In this document: positions 6,920 to 16,362 of the stretch, piece after piece
Position numbering within the stretch: the stretch's first letter is position 1
Layout of the letters: each line of letters starts with the position of its first letter
Assembly (NCBI RefSeq): GCF_014696225.1
Contig: NZ_JACJPV010000030.1
Location: forward strand, 1 to 47,588
Direction: 5' to 3'
DNA length: 47,588 bases
Source of the DNA: Anabaena sp. FACHB-1237
Lineage (GTDB): Bacteria; Cyanobacteriota; Cyanobacteriia; Cyanobacteriales; Nostocaceae
Program-made: the position numbers and the translations under genes
The notes under the pieces: model-generated
Seen by the model: the letters and a program-made list of their open reading frames with translations, nothing else
Database searches by the model: none
What the model was told of the DNA's origin: nothing

Positions 6920-7003
6920 TGGGCAGGAGGAGAATCGAACTCCTATGACCGCAAGGTCGCCGCATTTTGAGTGCGGTGCGTCTACCAGTTTCGCCACCCG
7001 CCC
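6920..7003 (-). tRNA. tRNA-Leu(CAA), CAST attachment gene
   Basis: A class II tRNA of 84 nt including discriminator A. The acceptor GGGCGGG pairs with CCTGCCC (one G-U pair). The anticodon loop is CTCAAAA, giving CAA. A long variable arm (CGACCTTGCGGTC) and the T-loop GTTCGATTC are present. CCA is not encoded. It is transcribed away from the region the transposon end abuts, so insertion downstream of its 3' end leaves the tRNA intact. Confidence 0.97.
6930..6949 (-). other. CAST protospacer and GTC PAM inside tRNA-Leu
   Basis: On the minus strand GTC (6949-6947) precedes ATAGGAGTTCGATTCTC (6946-6930), identical to the delocalised guide. Cas12k uses a 5' GTN PAM. The element terminus at 6887 lies 60 bp from the PAM (59 bases in between), at the edge of the 60-66-bp window known for V-K insertion. 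Confidence 0.9.
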
Positions 7004-7112
7004 TTGAATGGCATTTTATTATGGTAACTTACTTTTTCCAATTTGTCAATACCTAGAAAAACTTTTTTGCCCAAGTTGAAAATGCCATCAACAAAATACC
7101 AGATTATGATGA

Positions 7113-7964
7113 TTACCAATTACGCCATTTGCCTAATAATGAACCTCCATGCAGTAATTGGTGATATTCTTGACTACTAGCCCATCTATCAATTTCCCGC
7201 GCTCGTAATACTGGTACTGGATGGCTTAATTGTGCTGTGCGTGCTTCTTTAACCATTTCCCCAAGTTCATTTTTACTAATATCATCATAGGCACGGGCTT
7301 GATCAATAAAAGCATCTAAGTTTAAATGAGGTGCTAATTTAGGTGAACCACCAGCAAGTTTCATTAACACTGACATCACTACTTTAGGATTTTGCGTGAC
7401 TAATAACGCTGCGCGATCGCAGGTAAACTCGGCACAACGTACCCATTCTAACAACTGGTTTTGAATTGCTTGGGCTACTATTGTCCCCACATTAGGAACT
7501 ATGGCGGCTGCTAATATCAGTAAATTTACAGGAGTGAGATAGACACTATGATCACATTTTAAATGACCTAATTCATGGGCAATTACTGCTTGTATTTCTT
7601 CTGATGTGAGAATTTCTATTAATGATGTGTGAATTACTACAAAAGGTTGTTTACCACGCATGGCAAAGGTATAAGCGTTAGGCGCGGGATGTTGACGTAC
7701 ATATAATTGAGGTGTTTCAATATCTAAAATTTTACAAGCATCTAATAATAGTTTGTGTAAATCCGGTAGTTGTCTTTCACTGACTAAAATACTAGAGGCA
7801 ATATTTTCTACATAAAATACTTGTTCTGCTACAGGTCCGAGCCAATTCCTAACCATCATATCTATACCAGGAATTTGTTTGAGAGTATTTGTTGCTTCCA
7901 AATCTAAAGGATGACGGAAAGCATCTGCTTTTAAACCAATTAAGGGAGTTTTTACTAAAGACAT
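7113..7964 (-). CDS. M48-family zinc metalloprotease
   Basis: Peptidase of 283 residues. The zinc motif HELGH is in VIAHELGHLKCDH (about 149-161), followed by a hydrophobic stretch (VNLLILAAAIVPNVG) and the third ligand in CAEFTCDRAALL. No clear signal peptide. Cyanobacteria carry several such HtpX/Ste24-like proteins of unknown substrate, probably in membrane protein quality control. It stands alone, leftward, with tRNA-Leu downstream. Confidence 0.9.
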   Translation of the reverse strand: MSLVKTPLIGLKADAFRHPLDLEATNTLKQIPGIDMMVRNWLGPVAEQVFYVENIASSILVSERQLPDLHKLLLDACKILDIETPQLYVRQHPAPNAYTFAMRGKQPFVVIHTSLIEILTSEEIQAVIAHELGHLKCDHSVYLTPVNLLILAAAIVPNVGTIVAQAIQNQLLEWVRCAEFTCDRAALLVTQNPKVVMSVLMKLAGGSPKLAPHLNLDAFIDQARAYDDISKNELGEMVKEARTAQLSHPVPVLRAREIDRWASSQEYHQLLHGGSLLGKWRNW

Positions 7965-8196
7965 AAGTTATGACAATCCATAAAAAATGTAGTTTTTACA
8001 ACAATTTTGTCAATTTTCCAAATATAGGGCTAAAACCCAATAAAATCGTTATGATATCAATAGGGTTTCAGGCTTTTGGAAATAGCATTTATTGTACAAG
8101 TATAGCAATTTATTTAAGAATATAACCAGCTTGTTACGATAGCAAGACTTAGATAAAAAAGAGACCAAAAGAAGTTATAACTTTCAGAGAGATTAC

Positions 8197-8472
8197 TTAT
8201 CCTAAAATTTGCCAATTGTCACTTAATTTATCTAAAGGTGGATAATTTCTTTCTGCTAAAAATTCAGTTAAAGCAATAGAGTGAGGAAATTCTTTTCTAA
8301 AACTATCAGATAAACAATTAACTAATGGCCGAGATAATATTTGAGAATATTGACCTCTTAAACAAAGATCATACCAATGTATTAGCTTAGACTGACAAAG
8401 TTTATACATATCAACTCTAGCTTTTTTGATAAGCATATCAAGTTGTTTTTTAACTTCTTGAATTGTGTACAT
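8197..8472 (-). CDS. Small protein coupled to the C5 methylase, possibly a restriction endonuclease remnant
   Basis: The frame can start at 8502, but the ATG at 8472 gives a more natural N-terminus (MYTIQEVKKQLDMLIKKAR) and 91 residues. It overlaps the end of the methylase by 23 bp in another frame, the usual layout for a restriction enzyme behind its methylase. It is far shorter than a complete endonuclease (200-400 residues) and I see no PD-(D/E)XK or HNH motif. The start is faintly like the HaeII endonuclease family from memory only. Function is not assigned. Confidence 0.5.
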   Translation of the reverse strand: MYTIQEVKKQLDMLIKKARVDMYKLCQSKLIHWYDLCLRGQYSQILSRPLVNCLSDSFRKEFPHSIALTEFLAERNYPPLDKLSDNWQILG

Positions 8473-9487
8473 AATTTTTGGAGGTAGATAAATGATTTTC
8501 AAAAAGATTTAATTGATGAAAGAGTGAATGTTTAGATACAGTCAATTTACTATTTCCTGTAACCAGCAAATTAATCATAACATCAATAATACTAGCTACA
8601 CAAGGAATAGCAATAGCATTACCAGTTAACTTCCTGATAGTTTGATAACTTCCTATTATTTGATAAGATTCGGGAAAACCCTGTAATCTTAACATTTCTC
8701 TTTCAGTTAATCTTCTTTCTCCATTAACTAATAAATAATTATAAGATGCACCTGCTCTTAATGCACAAGAATAAGGATATACACTAATATTACCAGATTT
8801 GTTTTCATGCCATATTGTTGGTTGATCGTATTGTTGATTAGGTTTAACTTTCTGTAAACGATTTTGTCTAATTTGTTCCGAAGCATAATAAAAGTCAGAA
8901 ACAGAATTTTCTAATATTGTTGATAATGGTTGCATAGGAATTTTTACCAATGGCCACTGAAAATTCTGATAGTGATATTGATTTTTAAAACCTATGATTA
9001 AAATTCTTTCTCGTTTTTGTGGTAATCCATAATTTAGAGCATTAACAATTTTATAATCTGTATAATATCCTAAATCTTGTAAATTATTAATAATAGTTTT
9101 TAACGTTTTTCCTTGTTGATGTCCTTGTAACTGTTTTACATTTTCTAATATAAAAGCTGTGGGTTGTTTAGCTTTAATAATTCTAGCAATATCGAAAAAT
9201 AATGTACCTCTGGTATCTGCAAAACCTTTAAGTTCTCCACAAATACTAAAAGGTTGACAGGGAAAACCAGCTAATAATATATCATGTTCGGGAATATCAT
9301 TTTCATTAATTTTAGTAATATCTCCTGCTGGAGTTTCTCCAAAATTTGCTGTATATATTTTTTGGCAATCTATATCAATATCACTAGAAAAAACACATTG
9401 AGAGAGAATATTATATTGGTGACAAATCATTTCAATGGCTATTCTAAATCCCCCTGTACCACAAAATAAATCTATAAATTTGATCAT
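8450..9487 (-). CDS. DNA (cytosine-5-)-methyltransferase
   Basis: The 345-residue enzyme has all core C5-MTase motifs in order: FIDLFCGTGGF (motif I, about 4), GFPCQPFS (motif IV with the catalytic Cys, about 75), ENVKQL (VI, about 115), QKRERILIIGF (VIII, about 158), then LRLQGFPESY and GNAIAIP (IX-X, about 267-295). The target-recognition segment between VIII and IX is about 90 residues, so a single short specificity is expected. The sequence recognised cannot be read from this. The paired small ORF is too short to be a complete nuclease, so this looks like a solitary or formerly paired methylase. Intact. Confidence 0.93.
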   Translation of the reverse strand: MIKFIDLFCGTGGFRIAIEMICHQYNILSQCVFSSDIDIDCQKIYTANFGETPAGDITKINENDIPEHDILLAGFPCQPFSICGELKGFADTRGTLFFDIARIIKAKQPTAFILENVKQLQGHQQGKTLKTIINNLQDLGYYTDYKIVNALNYGLPQKRERILIIGFKNQYHYQNFQWPLVKIPMQPLSTILENSVSDFYYASEQIRQNRLQKVKPNQQYDQPTIWHENKSGNISVYPYSCALRAGASYNYLLVNGERRLTEREMLRLQGFPESYQIIGSYQTIRKLTGNAIAIPCVASIIDVMINLLVTGNSKLTVSKHSLFHQLNLFENHLSTSKNYVHNSRS

Positions 9488-9643
9488 TTTTTTATCCTTG
9501 TTATTAAAACACCTTTTATAGATTTGAGGTTATTTTATGCGTTCTTTTCACCTCCTCATTTTGAGAGTAAAAGTAAATTAATGGCGAACGTTACGAACTT
9601 GATATGATATCAATAAGAGCGATCGCCATTAAATACCATTAAA

Positions 9644-11041
9644 TCAAGGGACTATAGCAGAAATTGGTGTAGAATTACCATGATCAGTAACATCTACATT
9701 TGCAGATGTATCTTTTAAACGAGTAATTTTTGCTCCTAACTCCTGTAGTTTATAGTCAAGACGATCATAACCTCGATCCAAATGGTGCAAACCTTGAATT
9801 GTGGTTGTACCTTGTGCTGCTAAACCTGCTATGACTAAAGCTGCGGAAGCTCTTAAATCCGTACCTATGACTGGCGCACCTGATAACATGGGTACTCCCT
9901 TCACAAAAGCAGTATTTCCCTTAACTCGAATATCTGCACCTAAACGGTTTAATTCAGAAGCATGACGCAAACGGTTTTCAAACACAGATTCATTAATGAT
10001 ACTATCTCCCTCTGCTAAGGTTAGCAAAGCCATAAAAGGTGCTTGCATATCTGTAGGAAAGCCGGGATGGGGTAAAGTATCAATATTGATAGCTTTTAAG
10101 GTCTTTGCAGGTAAGATGCGTAACCTATCTGGTGCTTCTTCAATTATTTCCACACCAATTTCTTGCAACTTCGCAATCACAGGAAATAAATGATCCGGAG
10201 CTACAGGTGATAAAGTCAATTCTGAGCGAGTAATAGCGGCTGCAAGTAAAAATGTACCTGCTTCAATCCGATCTGGAATGATAGTGTAATCTGTAGAATG
10301 TAATTGTGATACACCAACTATAGTAATTTTACTAGTTCCTGCTCCTTGGATTTTTGCTCCCATTGAATTACAGAAGTTAGCTAAATCAACTACCTCTGGT
10401 TCTTTAGCTGCATTTTCAATGATAGTTTCACCTTCAGCTAGGGTAGCAGCCATCATCAGTGTTTCCGTTGCTCCCACACTAGGAGTATCTAAATATATTT
10501 TAGCTCCTTTTAATTTACCATTACCTCCAGGCAGAGAAGCATGACAAATACCATGCTCAATTTGCACTTCAGCACCCATAGATTGTAACCCACGCACGTG
10601 CAAATCTACTGGTCTAGCACCAATGGCACAACCCCCAGGTAAAGGCATTTGGGCAACTCCTAATCTGGCTAAAATTGGACCAATAGCAAAAAAACTAGCC
10701 CGTAGTTGGGTAACTAATTCATAAGGTGCTTTTGATGTAGTAATTTCCCTAGCATTAACGTCTAAAATATCGCCTTCTCTATGTAAACGTAATCCTAATG
10801 CTGATAAAACCTCTGCCATGCGTTCCACATCTGCTAAGAAGGGAACATTGCGAATACGGCAATCTCCAGAACAGAGCAAAGTTCCTGCCATAATTACTAA
10901 AGCAGAATTTTTTGCTCCACTAATGTGTACATGACCTGCCAAAGAATGCCCTCCACATATTTGCAAAACTGAGGAGTCTGCTACTAGTGAAGATTTAGCA
11001 TCTGGTAAGCTGGTAGAAGAATTAATAAGCCTACCTCCCAA
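9644..11041 (-). CDS. murA: UDP-N-acetylglucosamine 1-carboxyvinyltransferase
   Basis: MurA transfers enolpyruvate from PEP to UDP-GlcNAc, the first committed step of peptidoglycan synthesis in the cytoplasm. The 465 residues include [13 protein letters not shown] near the N-terminus, the catalytic-loop cysteine in [15 protein letters not shown] (the residue modified by fosfomycin in homologues), and [16 protein letters not shown]. About 25 extra N-terminal residues precede the conserved [13 protein letters not shown]. Full length and single gene, leftward. Confidence 0.97.
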   Translation of the reverse strand: MGGRLINSSTSLPDAKSSLVADSSVLQICGGHSLAGHVHISGAKNSALVIMAGTLLCSGDCRIRNVPFLADVERMAEVLSALGLRLHREGDILDVNAREITTSKAPYELVTQLRASFFAIGPILARLGVAQMPLPGGCAIGARPVDLHVRGLQSMGAEVQIEHGICHASLPGGNGKLKGAKIYLDTPSVGATETLMMAATLAEGETIIENAAKEPEVVDLANFCNSMGAKIQGAGTSKITIVGVSQLHSTDYTIIPDRIEAGTFLLAAAITRSELTLSPVAPDHLFPVIAKLQEIGVEIIEEAPDRLRILPAKTLKAINIDTLPHPGFPTDMQAPFMALLTLAEGDSIINESVFENRLRHASELNRLGADIRVKGNTAFVKGVPMLSGAPVIGTDLRASAALVIAGLAAQGTTTIQGLHHLDRGYDRLDYKLQELGAKITRLKDTSANVDVTDHGNSTPISAIVP

Positions 11042-11154
11042 AAAAATAGTTATTATCAGGATTTGAAGTTGGTTCTGATTTTACATGATTAAGGACTTTA
11101 GGAGTCACTCCCTCAGCCATGATCAACTTCAAGATTTTTTACTTAGTGATTATT

Positions 11155-11388
11155 TAGACATCCTGCGATAATTAAATGTGGATAACCACCAAACCCTTGT
11201 AGGGACAATTGATGAATTTAGCGTTGCTGAACTCAGGTATGAAATTGAGAAATTCAAAATTTGAAACTTTGCGTCTAACGCAAGTGCTTCCCTTCGCTGA
11301 TGAGCGAAATAAATAAATAAAATAAATGTCATACCCCAATTCATCAACGCCATGAATTTGCCCTAGGATGATTTTCGCAAGATGTCTA
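11155..11388. mobile_element. MITE-like element, TA...GACATC family, long copy
   Basis: Terminal inverted repeats TAGACATCCTGCGATAATT (from 11155) and, at the right end, the complement of TAGACATCTTGCGAAAATC bound 234 bp and include a TA at each end, as expected for TA duplication by IS630/Tc1-type transposases. No transposase is encoded. The inner ACCACCAAACCCTTGTAGGG and GACAATTGAT blocks recur in the shorter copy at 37025-37114. It fills most of the 400-bp gap between murA and tRNA-Leu(CAG). Confidence 0.7.
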
Positions 11389-11443
11389 TTGACAAATTAC
11401 CATAGTTAAGTAATAATAATTAATTGTGACTTAATGTCAAGAA

Positions 11444-11525
11444 GCGGAACTGGCGGAATTGGCAGACGCGCTAGATTCAGGTTCTAGTGCCGCAAGGCTT
11501 CCGGGTTCAAGTCCCGGGTTCCGCA
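11444..11525 (+). tRNA. tRNA-Leu(CAG)
   Basis: Class II tRNA of 82 nt. The acceptor GCGGAAC pairs with GTTCCGC. The anticodon stem CTAGA/TCTAG encloses TTCAGGT, giving anticodon CAG. The variable arm is TGCCGCAAGGCTT and the T-loop GTTCAAGTC. Discriminator is A and CCA is not encoded. It lies 25 bp upstream of a TrmH-type methylase gene. Confidence 0.97.
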
Positions 11526-11550
11526 TTATTTTATTTTAATTATCAAAATT

Positions 11551-12333
11551 GTGTTAACAAGTTTACAAAATTCTTTAGTTAAACAAATTCGTAAGTTACA
11601 TTCTCCTAAAGAACGCCATAACCAAATGTTGTTTTTATTAGAAGGTACACATTTATTAGAAGAGGCTTGTGCTGTACATTATCCTTTAGAAACGGTTTGT
11701 TGTACTCAGAAGTGGCAGTTAGCACATTTAGAGTTATGGAATTTAGTATGTGGTGTGTGCGATCGCTCAGAAATTGTTAGTGATGAAGTTTTAGCTTCTA
11801 TGGCCACTACTGTTAACCCTGATGGAGTAATAGCTACAGCTAAAAAACTACCAGAAAATAGTGAACTTCCTGATTATGGCATAATTTTAGCCTTGGAAAC
11901 TATTCAAGATCCTGGTAATCTGGGTACTATTATACGTAGTGCTGCGGCTGCGGGTGCTGAAGGCTTATGGTTAAGTCATGATAGTGTAGATTTTGATCAT
12001 CCTAAAGTTTTACGAGCTTCTGCTGGGCAATGGTTTCGTTTAAATAAGGCTGTAAGTGAAGATTTACAAAACACAGTGTCAAAATGTAAACAAGCAGGAA
12101 TGCAAATAGTCGCTACTTTACCCACAGCCAATTTAACTTATTGGCAAGTAGATTGGTGTAAACCCAGTTTAATACTTTTGGGGAATGAAGGAGCAGGTTT
12201 ATCTACAGATTTAGCAGCGATGGCTGATATAAAAGTGAAAATTCCCCTGAGTAATGATGTAGAATCTTTAAATGTGGCGATCGCTGCATCTTTAATGTTG
12301 TATGAAGCAAAAAGACAGAAAACCTCTAGTTAG
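11551..12333 (+). CDS. TrmH/SpoU-family RNA 2'-O-ribose methyltransferase
   Basis: A GTG start gives 260 residues. The N-terminal substrate-binding part (about 1-95) precedes the knotted SPOUT domain with motif 1 QDPGNLGTIIRSA, motif 2 LLGNEGAGLS and motif 3 SLNVAIAASLMLYEA. These read as an active SAM-binding enzyme. The likely substrate is 23S rRNA (RlmB/TsnR type) although tRNA is possible. It starts 25 bp after tRNA-Leu(CAG) and may be transcribed with it. Confidence 0.9.
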   Translation: MLTSLQNSLVKQIRKLHSPKERHNQMLFLLEGTHLLEEACAVHYPLETVCCTQKWQLAHLELWNLVCGVCDRSEIVSDEVLASMATTVNPDGVIATAKKLPENSELPDYGIILALETIQDPGNLGTIIRSAAAAGAEGLWLSHDSVDFDHPKVLRASAGQWFRLNKAVSEDLQNTVSKCKQAGMQIVATLPTANLTYWQVDWCKPSLILLGNEGAGLSTDLAAMADIKVKIPLSNDVESLNVAIAASLMLYEAKRQKTSS

Positions 12334-12570
12334 AATCGTCGTTTTCTGAAGTTTATGACTCTTTTTCTTCTTTCTGTTAATTAACTCTCTGAGATCCTGA
12401 GAATAGATTATACTAGATTGTAAGTGTTATAGGTATTAAATATTATTAGAATTGTTACATCTTTATTACATCTCTAGCAATTTCCATTCAAGTGAGGTAC
12501 AAACATTAATAATTAAACGCAGATAACTTAGTGATTTTTGTTACCTATAAAGTATGTATTAAATTTCTGA

Positions 12571-13134
12571 GTGATGATGATGAATAAATTAGTTAGGAAA
12601 ACCCTGATTTATTTAGGTGTAGGATTAATGATATTTGGGTTAATGGCTTGTAATCAAGTTCTGAGTAATAGTGGAGATATGGTAGAAAAAGTAAGCGATG
12701 GTGATACCATTGTTGTGACAGATTCTCAAGGTCAGAAAATTACAGTCAGGTTTGCTTGTGTTGATGCTCCAGAAATACCTCATTCTCAAAAAGAGAAGAC
12801 TAGTAAACGTCTAAAAGATGTTAACCAGTTTAGTTGGGGCTTAAGAGCGCAAGTCAGGGTAGAAAAATTAGTCAAAGAATCTAAAAATCATGTGATTCTC
12901 AATATAACAGATAGCGATCGCTATCATCGAAAAGTTGCCGAAGTGCGATTACAAAATGGTACATTAATCCAAGAAGTGTTGTTGAAAGAAGGACTAACAA
13001 AAGTATATCCTCCCTATTTAAACAAATGTCCTAGTAAAGATGTCATTTTAGCAGCACAAGCACAAGCGCAACAGCAAAAACGAGGTATTTGGGATGATCC
13101 TGAGTTTATTGATCCTTGGAAATTTCGCAAGTAG
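12571..13134 (+). CDS. Secreted thermonuclease-like (SNase) lipoprotein
   Basis: This 187-residue protein opens with MMMMNKLVRK, a hydrophobic segment and a lipobox-like LMAC at about 26, so it is probably anchored outside the inner membrane. The staphylococcal nuclease fold follows: VSDGDTIVV, RFACVDAPEI, then the active-site region SWGLRAQ and SDRYHRKVAEV (catalytic Arg and Glu candidates) and GIWDDPEFIDPW. It would cut DNA and RNA. The four starting Met codons leave the exact start open. The stop is followed in the same frame by a glycosyltransferase remnant. Confidence 0.88.
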   Translation: MMMMNKLVRKTLIYLGVGLMIFGLMACNQVLSNSGDMVEKVSDGDTIVVTDSQGQKITVRFACVDAPEIPHSQKEKTSKRLKDVNQFSWGLRAQVRVEKLVKESKNHVILNITDSDRYHRKVAEVRLQNGTLIQEVLLKEGLTKVYPPYLNKCPSKDVILAAQAQAQQQKRGIWDDPEFIDPWKFRK

Positions 13135-13458
13135 TCAGGAGTTTATAATGGTGAAAAAGATGTACCAGATTTGATAAACTGCTTATTAAATCAAAGTTGT
13201 CGTCAAGAAAAAGTAGAGTATTTACTAATAGATAATAATAGCAGCGATCGCATATTATCAACATTACAAAACATCGCCGAAAATTCGCCTATGAACATTC
13301 GCATTTTCAGCGAAAATAATATTCAAAGTTGCTACATAGGGAGAAACCAAGCAATTAGAAACATTACTTCAGATCATCAAATTATCGTCTTTACTGATGC
13401 AGAATGTCGGACAAAACCATCATGGTTAGAAGAACTAATTAAACTTACTAATTTATAA
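13135..13458 (+). pseudogene. Glycosyltransferase family 2 remnant
   Basis: Directly after the nuclease TAG the same frame reads SGVYNGEKDVPDLINCLLNQ, then YLLIDNNSSD, GRNQAIRNI and VFTDAECR, the nucleotide-sugar-binding half of a GT2 enzyme. The normal opening strand before VYNGE is missing, and the frame stops after about 107 residues where 250 or more are expected. Both ends are lost. A TTG at 13171 is open but has no ribosome site. Confidence 0.75.
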
Positions 13459-13518
13459 TTCCAAATTGTTGTATTCTAATAATAAGCAGCAATGAGAAAT
13501 TAAGGAAGGTTAAAATTC

Positions 13519-14097
13519 ATGGCTTATTCGTGGTTTAAAGCATTTCACATCATTGGTTTTGTAGTTTGGTTTGCGGGTTTATTTTACCTAGTGCGTTTGT
13601 TTATCTACCACGTTGAAGCTAACCAAGAACCTGAACCAGCAAAAACCATCCTGAAAAATCAATATCAAATCATGGAAAAACGTCTCTATCATATTATTAC
13701 TATCCCAGGAATGATAGTGACAGTAGCAATGGCTATAGGAATTTTATCAACTAATCCAGATTTTTTAAAACAAACCTGGTTACATTTTAAATTAGGTTTT
13801 GTGGGTATTTTGTTAATATATCATCATTATTGTGGAAGACTGTTAAAACAATTAGCAGCAGATGAATGTCGTTGGAGTGGCCAACAATTACGAGCTTTAA
13901 ATGAAGCACCAACTTTGTTATTAGTTGTTATTGTGATGTTGGCTATTTTCCAAAATAACCTACCTACAGATTTAACAGCTTGGTTAATTTTTGGTTTGGT
14001 GATTTTTATGGCTGTGAGTATTCAAATGTATGCTAAAATTCGCCGACGTAATAAGGAAAAGTTAATAGCTGAAGTTAAAGAAGTTCAACAAGTGTAA
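13519..14097 (+). CDS. hemJ: Protoporphyrinogen IX oxidase HemJ
   Basis: HemJ oxidises protoporphyrinogen IX to protoporphyrin IX for heme and chlorophyll synthesis in most cyanobacteria. The 192 residues contain four hydrophobic helices, with conserved WFKAFHIIGFVVWFAGLFYL at the start, the Arg in YLVRLFIYH, and WLHFKLGFVGILLIYHH. The ribosome site AAGGAAGG lies 13 bp before the ATG. The C-terminus is charged and cytoplasmic, slightly shorter than in relatives. Confidence 0.95.
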   Translation: MAYSWFKAFHIIGFVVWFAGLFYLVRLFIYHVEANQEPEPAKTILKNQYQIMEKRLYHIITIPGMIVTVAMAIGILSTNPDFLKQTWLHFKLGFVGILLIYHHYCGRLLKQLAADECRWSGQQLRALNEAPTLLLVVIVMLAIFQNNLPTDLTAWLIFGLVIFMAVSIQMYAKIRRRNKEKLIAEVKEVQQV

Positions 14098-14247
14098 ACG
14101 GGTAAGTTGGGCTATGCAGGGTTAAGTAAACATCTGTTTTTTCCCTGCAAATATATAGCGGAGTTGAACAAATTATCAATGGAGAAAAGTTTATAAAACT
14201 GGCAGAAAATTTAATTGGAACTTTTTAACCCGCTCACGAAAAATTTA

Positions 14248-14850
14248 CTAATTACTCTTACTATGACAATCTCTCAACCATAGTTTAACACCTTGAGCGA
14301 TCGCACTATGACTACTATCTCTTAAAGGTGCTAATGGTTCTGTTTTTGGATAAGCCCCAGTTTGTGAAAACATCATCACTAATTCCCAACCAGTATCAGT
14401 TTTGGTTAAAAATAGACGATGAAATTGTTGTAATTCTATAGATGTTTGATTAATATATTTCCTTTCTAAAGTTGTAAAAAAAACTTGTTTTACTTCTGTG
14501 GAGTCATATTCTGGAGTATTGCTAATTCCTGGATTTAATGGTAAAGGTGATAAATCAGGTTTACCCGCTACCAAAACATAGGAAAAAATATCAACCTCTC
14601 TTTTTAAACGTCGAGAACGTTGCGTTACACGGTTCACATAGTCAGGTAAAGCTATCATTAATTCATCTATTAATTTTGGTAAGTTGTCTACATTTTCTGG
14701 AGAACAATATTTACTTTTAACTATATTTTTAGATGTATTTTTAACGGTACTTTTGTTTTTAAAAACCACTTTTTGGGATAATACAGGTTGATTAAAAATA
14801 GACAACATTAACCATATTAATAATGCACCACATAAAATCTTGATGTTCAT
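14248..14850 (-). CDS. Secreted or periplasmic protein of unknown function
   Basis: Of 200 residues, the first 25 form a signal peptide (ALLIWLMLSIFNQPVLSQ). The mature part has a basic Asn/Lys-rich linker, then a conserved-looking segment with LPDYVNRVTQRSRR, YVLVAGKPDLSPLP and WELVMMFSQTGAYPKT. It ends in SAIAQGVKLWLRDCHSK, with two cysteines in the mature protein. I do not recognise a named domain. It lies 18 bp downstream of pyrF and probably shares its transcript. Confidence 0.7.
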   Translation of the reverse strand: MNIKILCGALLIWLMLSIFNQPVLSQKVVFKNKSTVKNTSKNIVKSKYCSPENVDNLPKLIDELMIALPDYVNRVTQRSRRLKREVDIFSYVLVAGKPDLSPLPLNPGISNTPEYDSTEVKQVFFTTLERKYINQTSIELQQFHRLFLTKTDTGWELVMMFSQTGAYPKTEPLAPLRDSSHSAIAQGVKLWLRDCHSKSN

Positions 14851-14868
14851 ATTATATTCATTAAATTA

Positions 14869-15579
14869 TCAATTATCAATTTCTGCAATAATCTTCTGCC
14901 ATGCTAATTCAGGATCAACCGCAGCAGTAATAGGACGACCAATAACTAGATAATTTGCTCCTGCCATTATAGCTTGTGATGGTGTGAGCGATCGCTTTTG
15001 ATCACTTTTTTCTGCCCAAGTGGGACGAACTCCTGGACAAACTAAGGTAAAATCATTACCACAACTATTCCGTAATTGTGCTGCTTCTTGAGGAGAGCAT
15101 ACTGCTCCATCTAAACCTGATTCTCGCGCTAAAAGAGCCATTTGTAAAGTAAATTCTGGCAATTCCAGGGGAATTTTCAAATCAAACGCTAAATCTCTGC
15201 TAGAAATGCTAGTTAATAAGGTAATAGCGATTAATTTTGGTGGTTTTGTTCCAGCTTTTTCTGCTCCAATTTGTACAGCATCCCGCGCAGATTGGAGGCA
15301 ATCTTTACCATTAGTAGCATGAACTGTTAATAAGTCAACTCCATAACTAGCTGCTGCACGACAAGCGCCTGCCACAGTATTAGGAATATCATGGAATTTC
15401 AAATCTAGGAAAACGCGCTTTTCTTGAGATTTGAGAACTTCGATAATTTTTGGACCAGTGCTAGTAAATAATTCTAAACCTACTTTCCAAAAAGTGACTT
15501 GAGGAAGTTTATTAATTAGAGCGATCGCGCTTTGTAAATCTGATACATCTAAAGGCACAATAATTTTTTTAGCATTCAT
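14869..15579 (-). CDS. pyrF: Orotidine 5'-phosphate decarboxylase
   Basis: Last step of UMP synthesis. The 236-residue TIM barrel has IIVPLDV at the start, the catalytic Lys-Asp array [12 protein letters not shown] (about 58-69), LLTVHATNG, and phosphate-binding CPGVRP and YLVIGRPIT. Group I bacterial PyrF of standard length, complete. First gene of a likely two-gene leftward unit. Confidence 0.97.
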   Translation of the reverse strand: MNAKKIIVPLDVSDLQSAIALINKLPQVTFWKVGLELFTSTGPKIIEVLKSQEKRVFLDLKFHDIPNTVAGACRAAASYGVDLLTVHATNGKDCLQSARDAVQIGAEKAGTKPPKLIAITLLTSISSRDLAFDLKIPLELPEFTLQMALLARESGLDGAVCSPQEAAQLRNSCGNDFTLVCPGVRPTWAEKSDQKRSLTPSQAIMAGANYLVIGRPITAAVDPELAWQKIIAEIDN

Positions 15580-16149
15580 ATTTCTGGTTATTACTTATTA
15601 CATATTATCCAATTTATTATACTCCAATAGTCATATTTATTATCACTAATTTTCACTAATTTGGCAAAATAGTTGTATTTGTATATAATTTAATTTACTT
15701 CATTAAGCATCATTAATACTTAATTAAATATAAATTCTATGCAATAAACTACAACAAAAACTCTGCTTTTAACCCTGTTTTTGCACTAAATTATAACTAT
15801 AAATTATATTATTTTTAATAATTGTTGAGATATTTATATCATTCAAAAATTAATATAACTTAATATTTATATTTTCTTAATAATTAATTGAGAATTATTC
15901 CTATTTATCAACGATCTTGCAATAGTTTCAGCGATTTGGTAAAATTTCATAATCTAGGCGTAGTATGTCAACTTTATAACAATGCCAGAGCAAAATGTTG
16001 AAACCCTTTATTTATAAGTATTTGAGAAATAAAGAAAGTGAAGAAGATGAAAATATTAGGGAGTGATAGAGAATTTTTCGGAGAAATTTAGCAAAAATTA
16101 ACAAAAAACTGATGTAGTTTTGTAAAGTGAACTTGAGGTTAGGTTGACA
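15580..16149. other. AT-rich gene-free stretch
   Basis: About 570 bp between pyrF and the Rpn remnant hold no open frame with recognisable content and no tRNA. The DNA is extremely AT-rich with runs such as TATTATTTTTAATAATTG. It could hold the pyrF promoter at its left edge and otherwise appears to be decayed sequence. Confidence 0.5.
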
Positions 16150-16340
16150 AAATAGACAATCTGTGTTATGGAAATCATCAAAACTTGACTTGTAATAGTA
16201 GGCTGATAATATCTTGCTGGTAAGTTTTTCTGGTAGCTTTTTCCATGGTCAATTCTTCCGTAGTGGCTAAAAAAGGGATTTTGTCTCCTTTCCATGCTCA
16301 TCTATTTTGATTTGGCTAATCAATTTCTATGGATTAACAG
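16150..16340 (-). pseudogene. Remnant of a second Rpn-family nuclease gene
   Basis: The stretch aligns by eye with 16600-16790 of the intact rpn gene downstream. TTTTTCCATGGTCAATTCTT, GGCTAAAAAAGGGATTTTG and CTTGTAATAGTAGGCTGATA each have close counterparts there. The frames are broken. It corresponds to the C-terminal third of the protein, so a tandem copy was lost or a duplication decayed. The MITE at 16363 sits between remnant and gene. Confidence 0.65.
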
Positions 16341-16362
16341 AGGTAATGAAAAAAATACAAAA

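Noticed and set aside
11150..11353. 67-codon minus-strand frame
   Set aside because: It lies within the MITE at 11155-11388 and has no protein features.
16098..16301. 67-codon minus-strand frame
   Set aside because: It covers the broken rpn copy out of frame; the similarity to the intact gene is at DNA level only.
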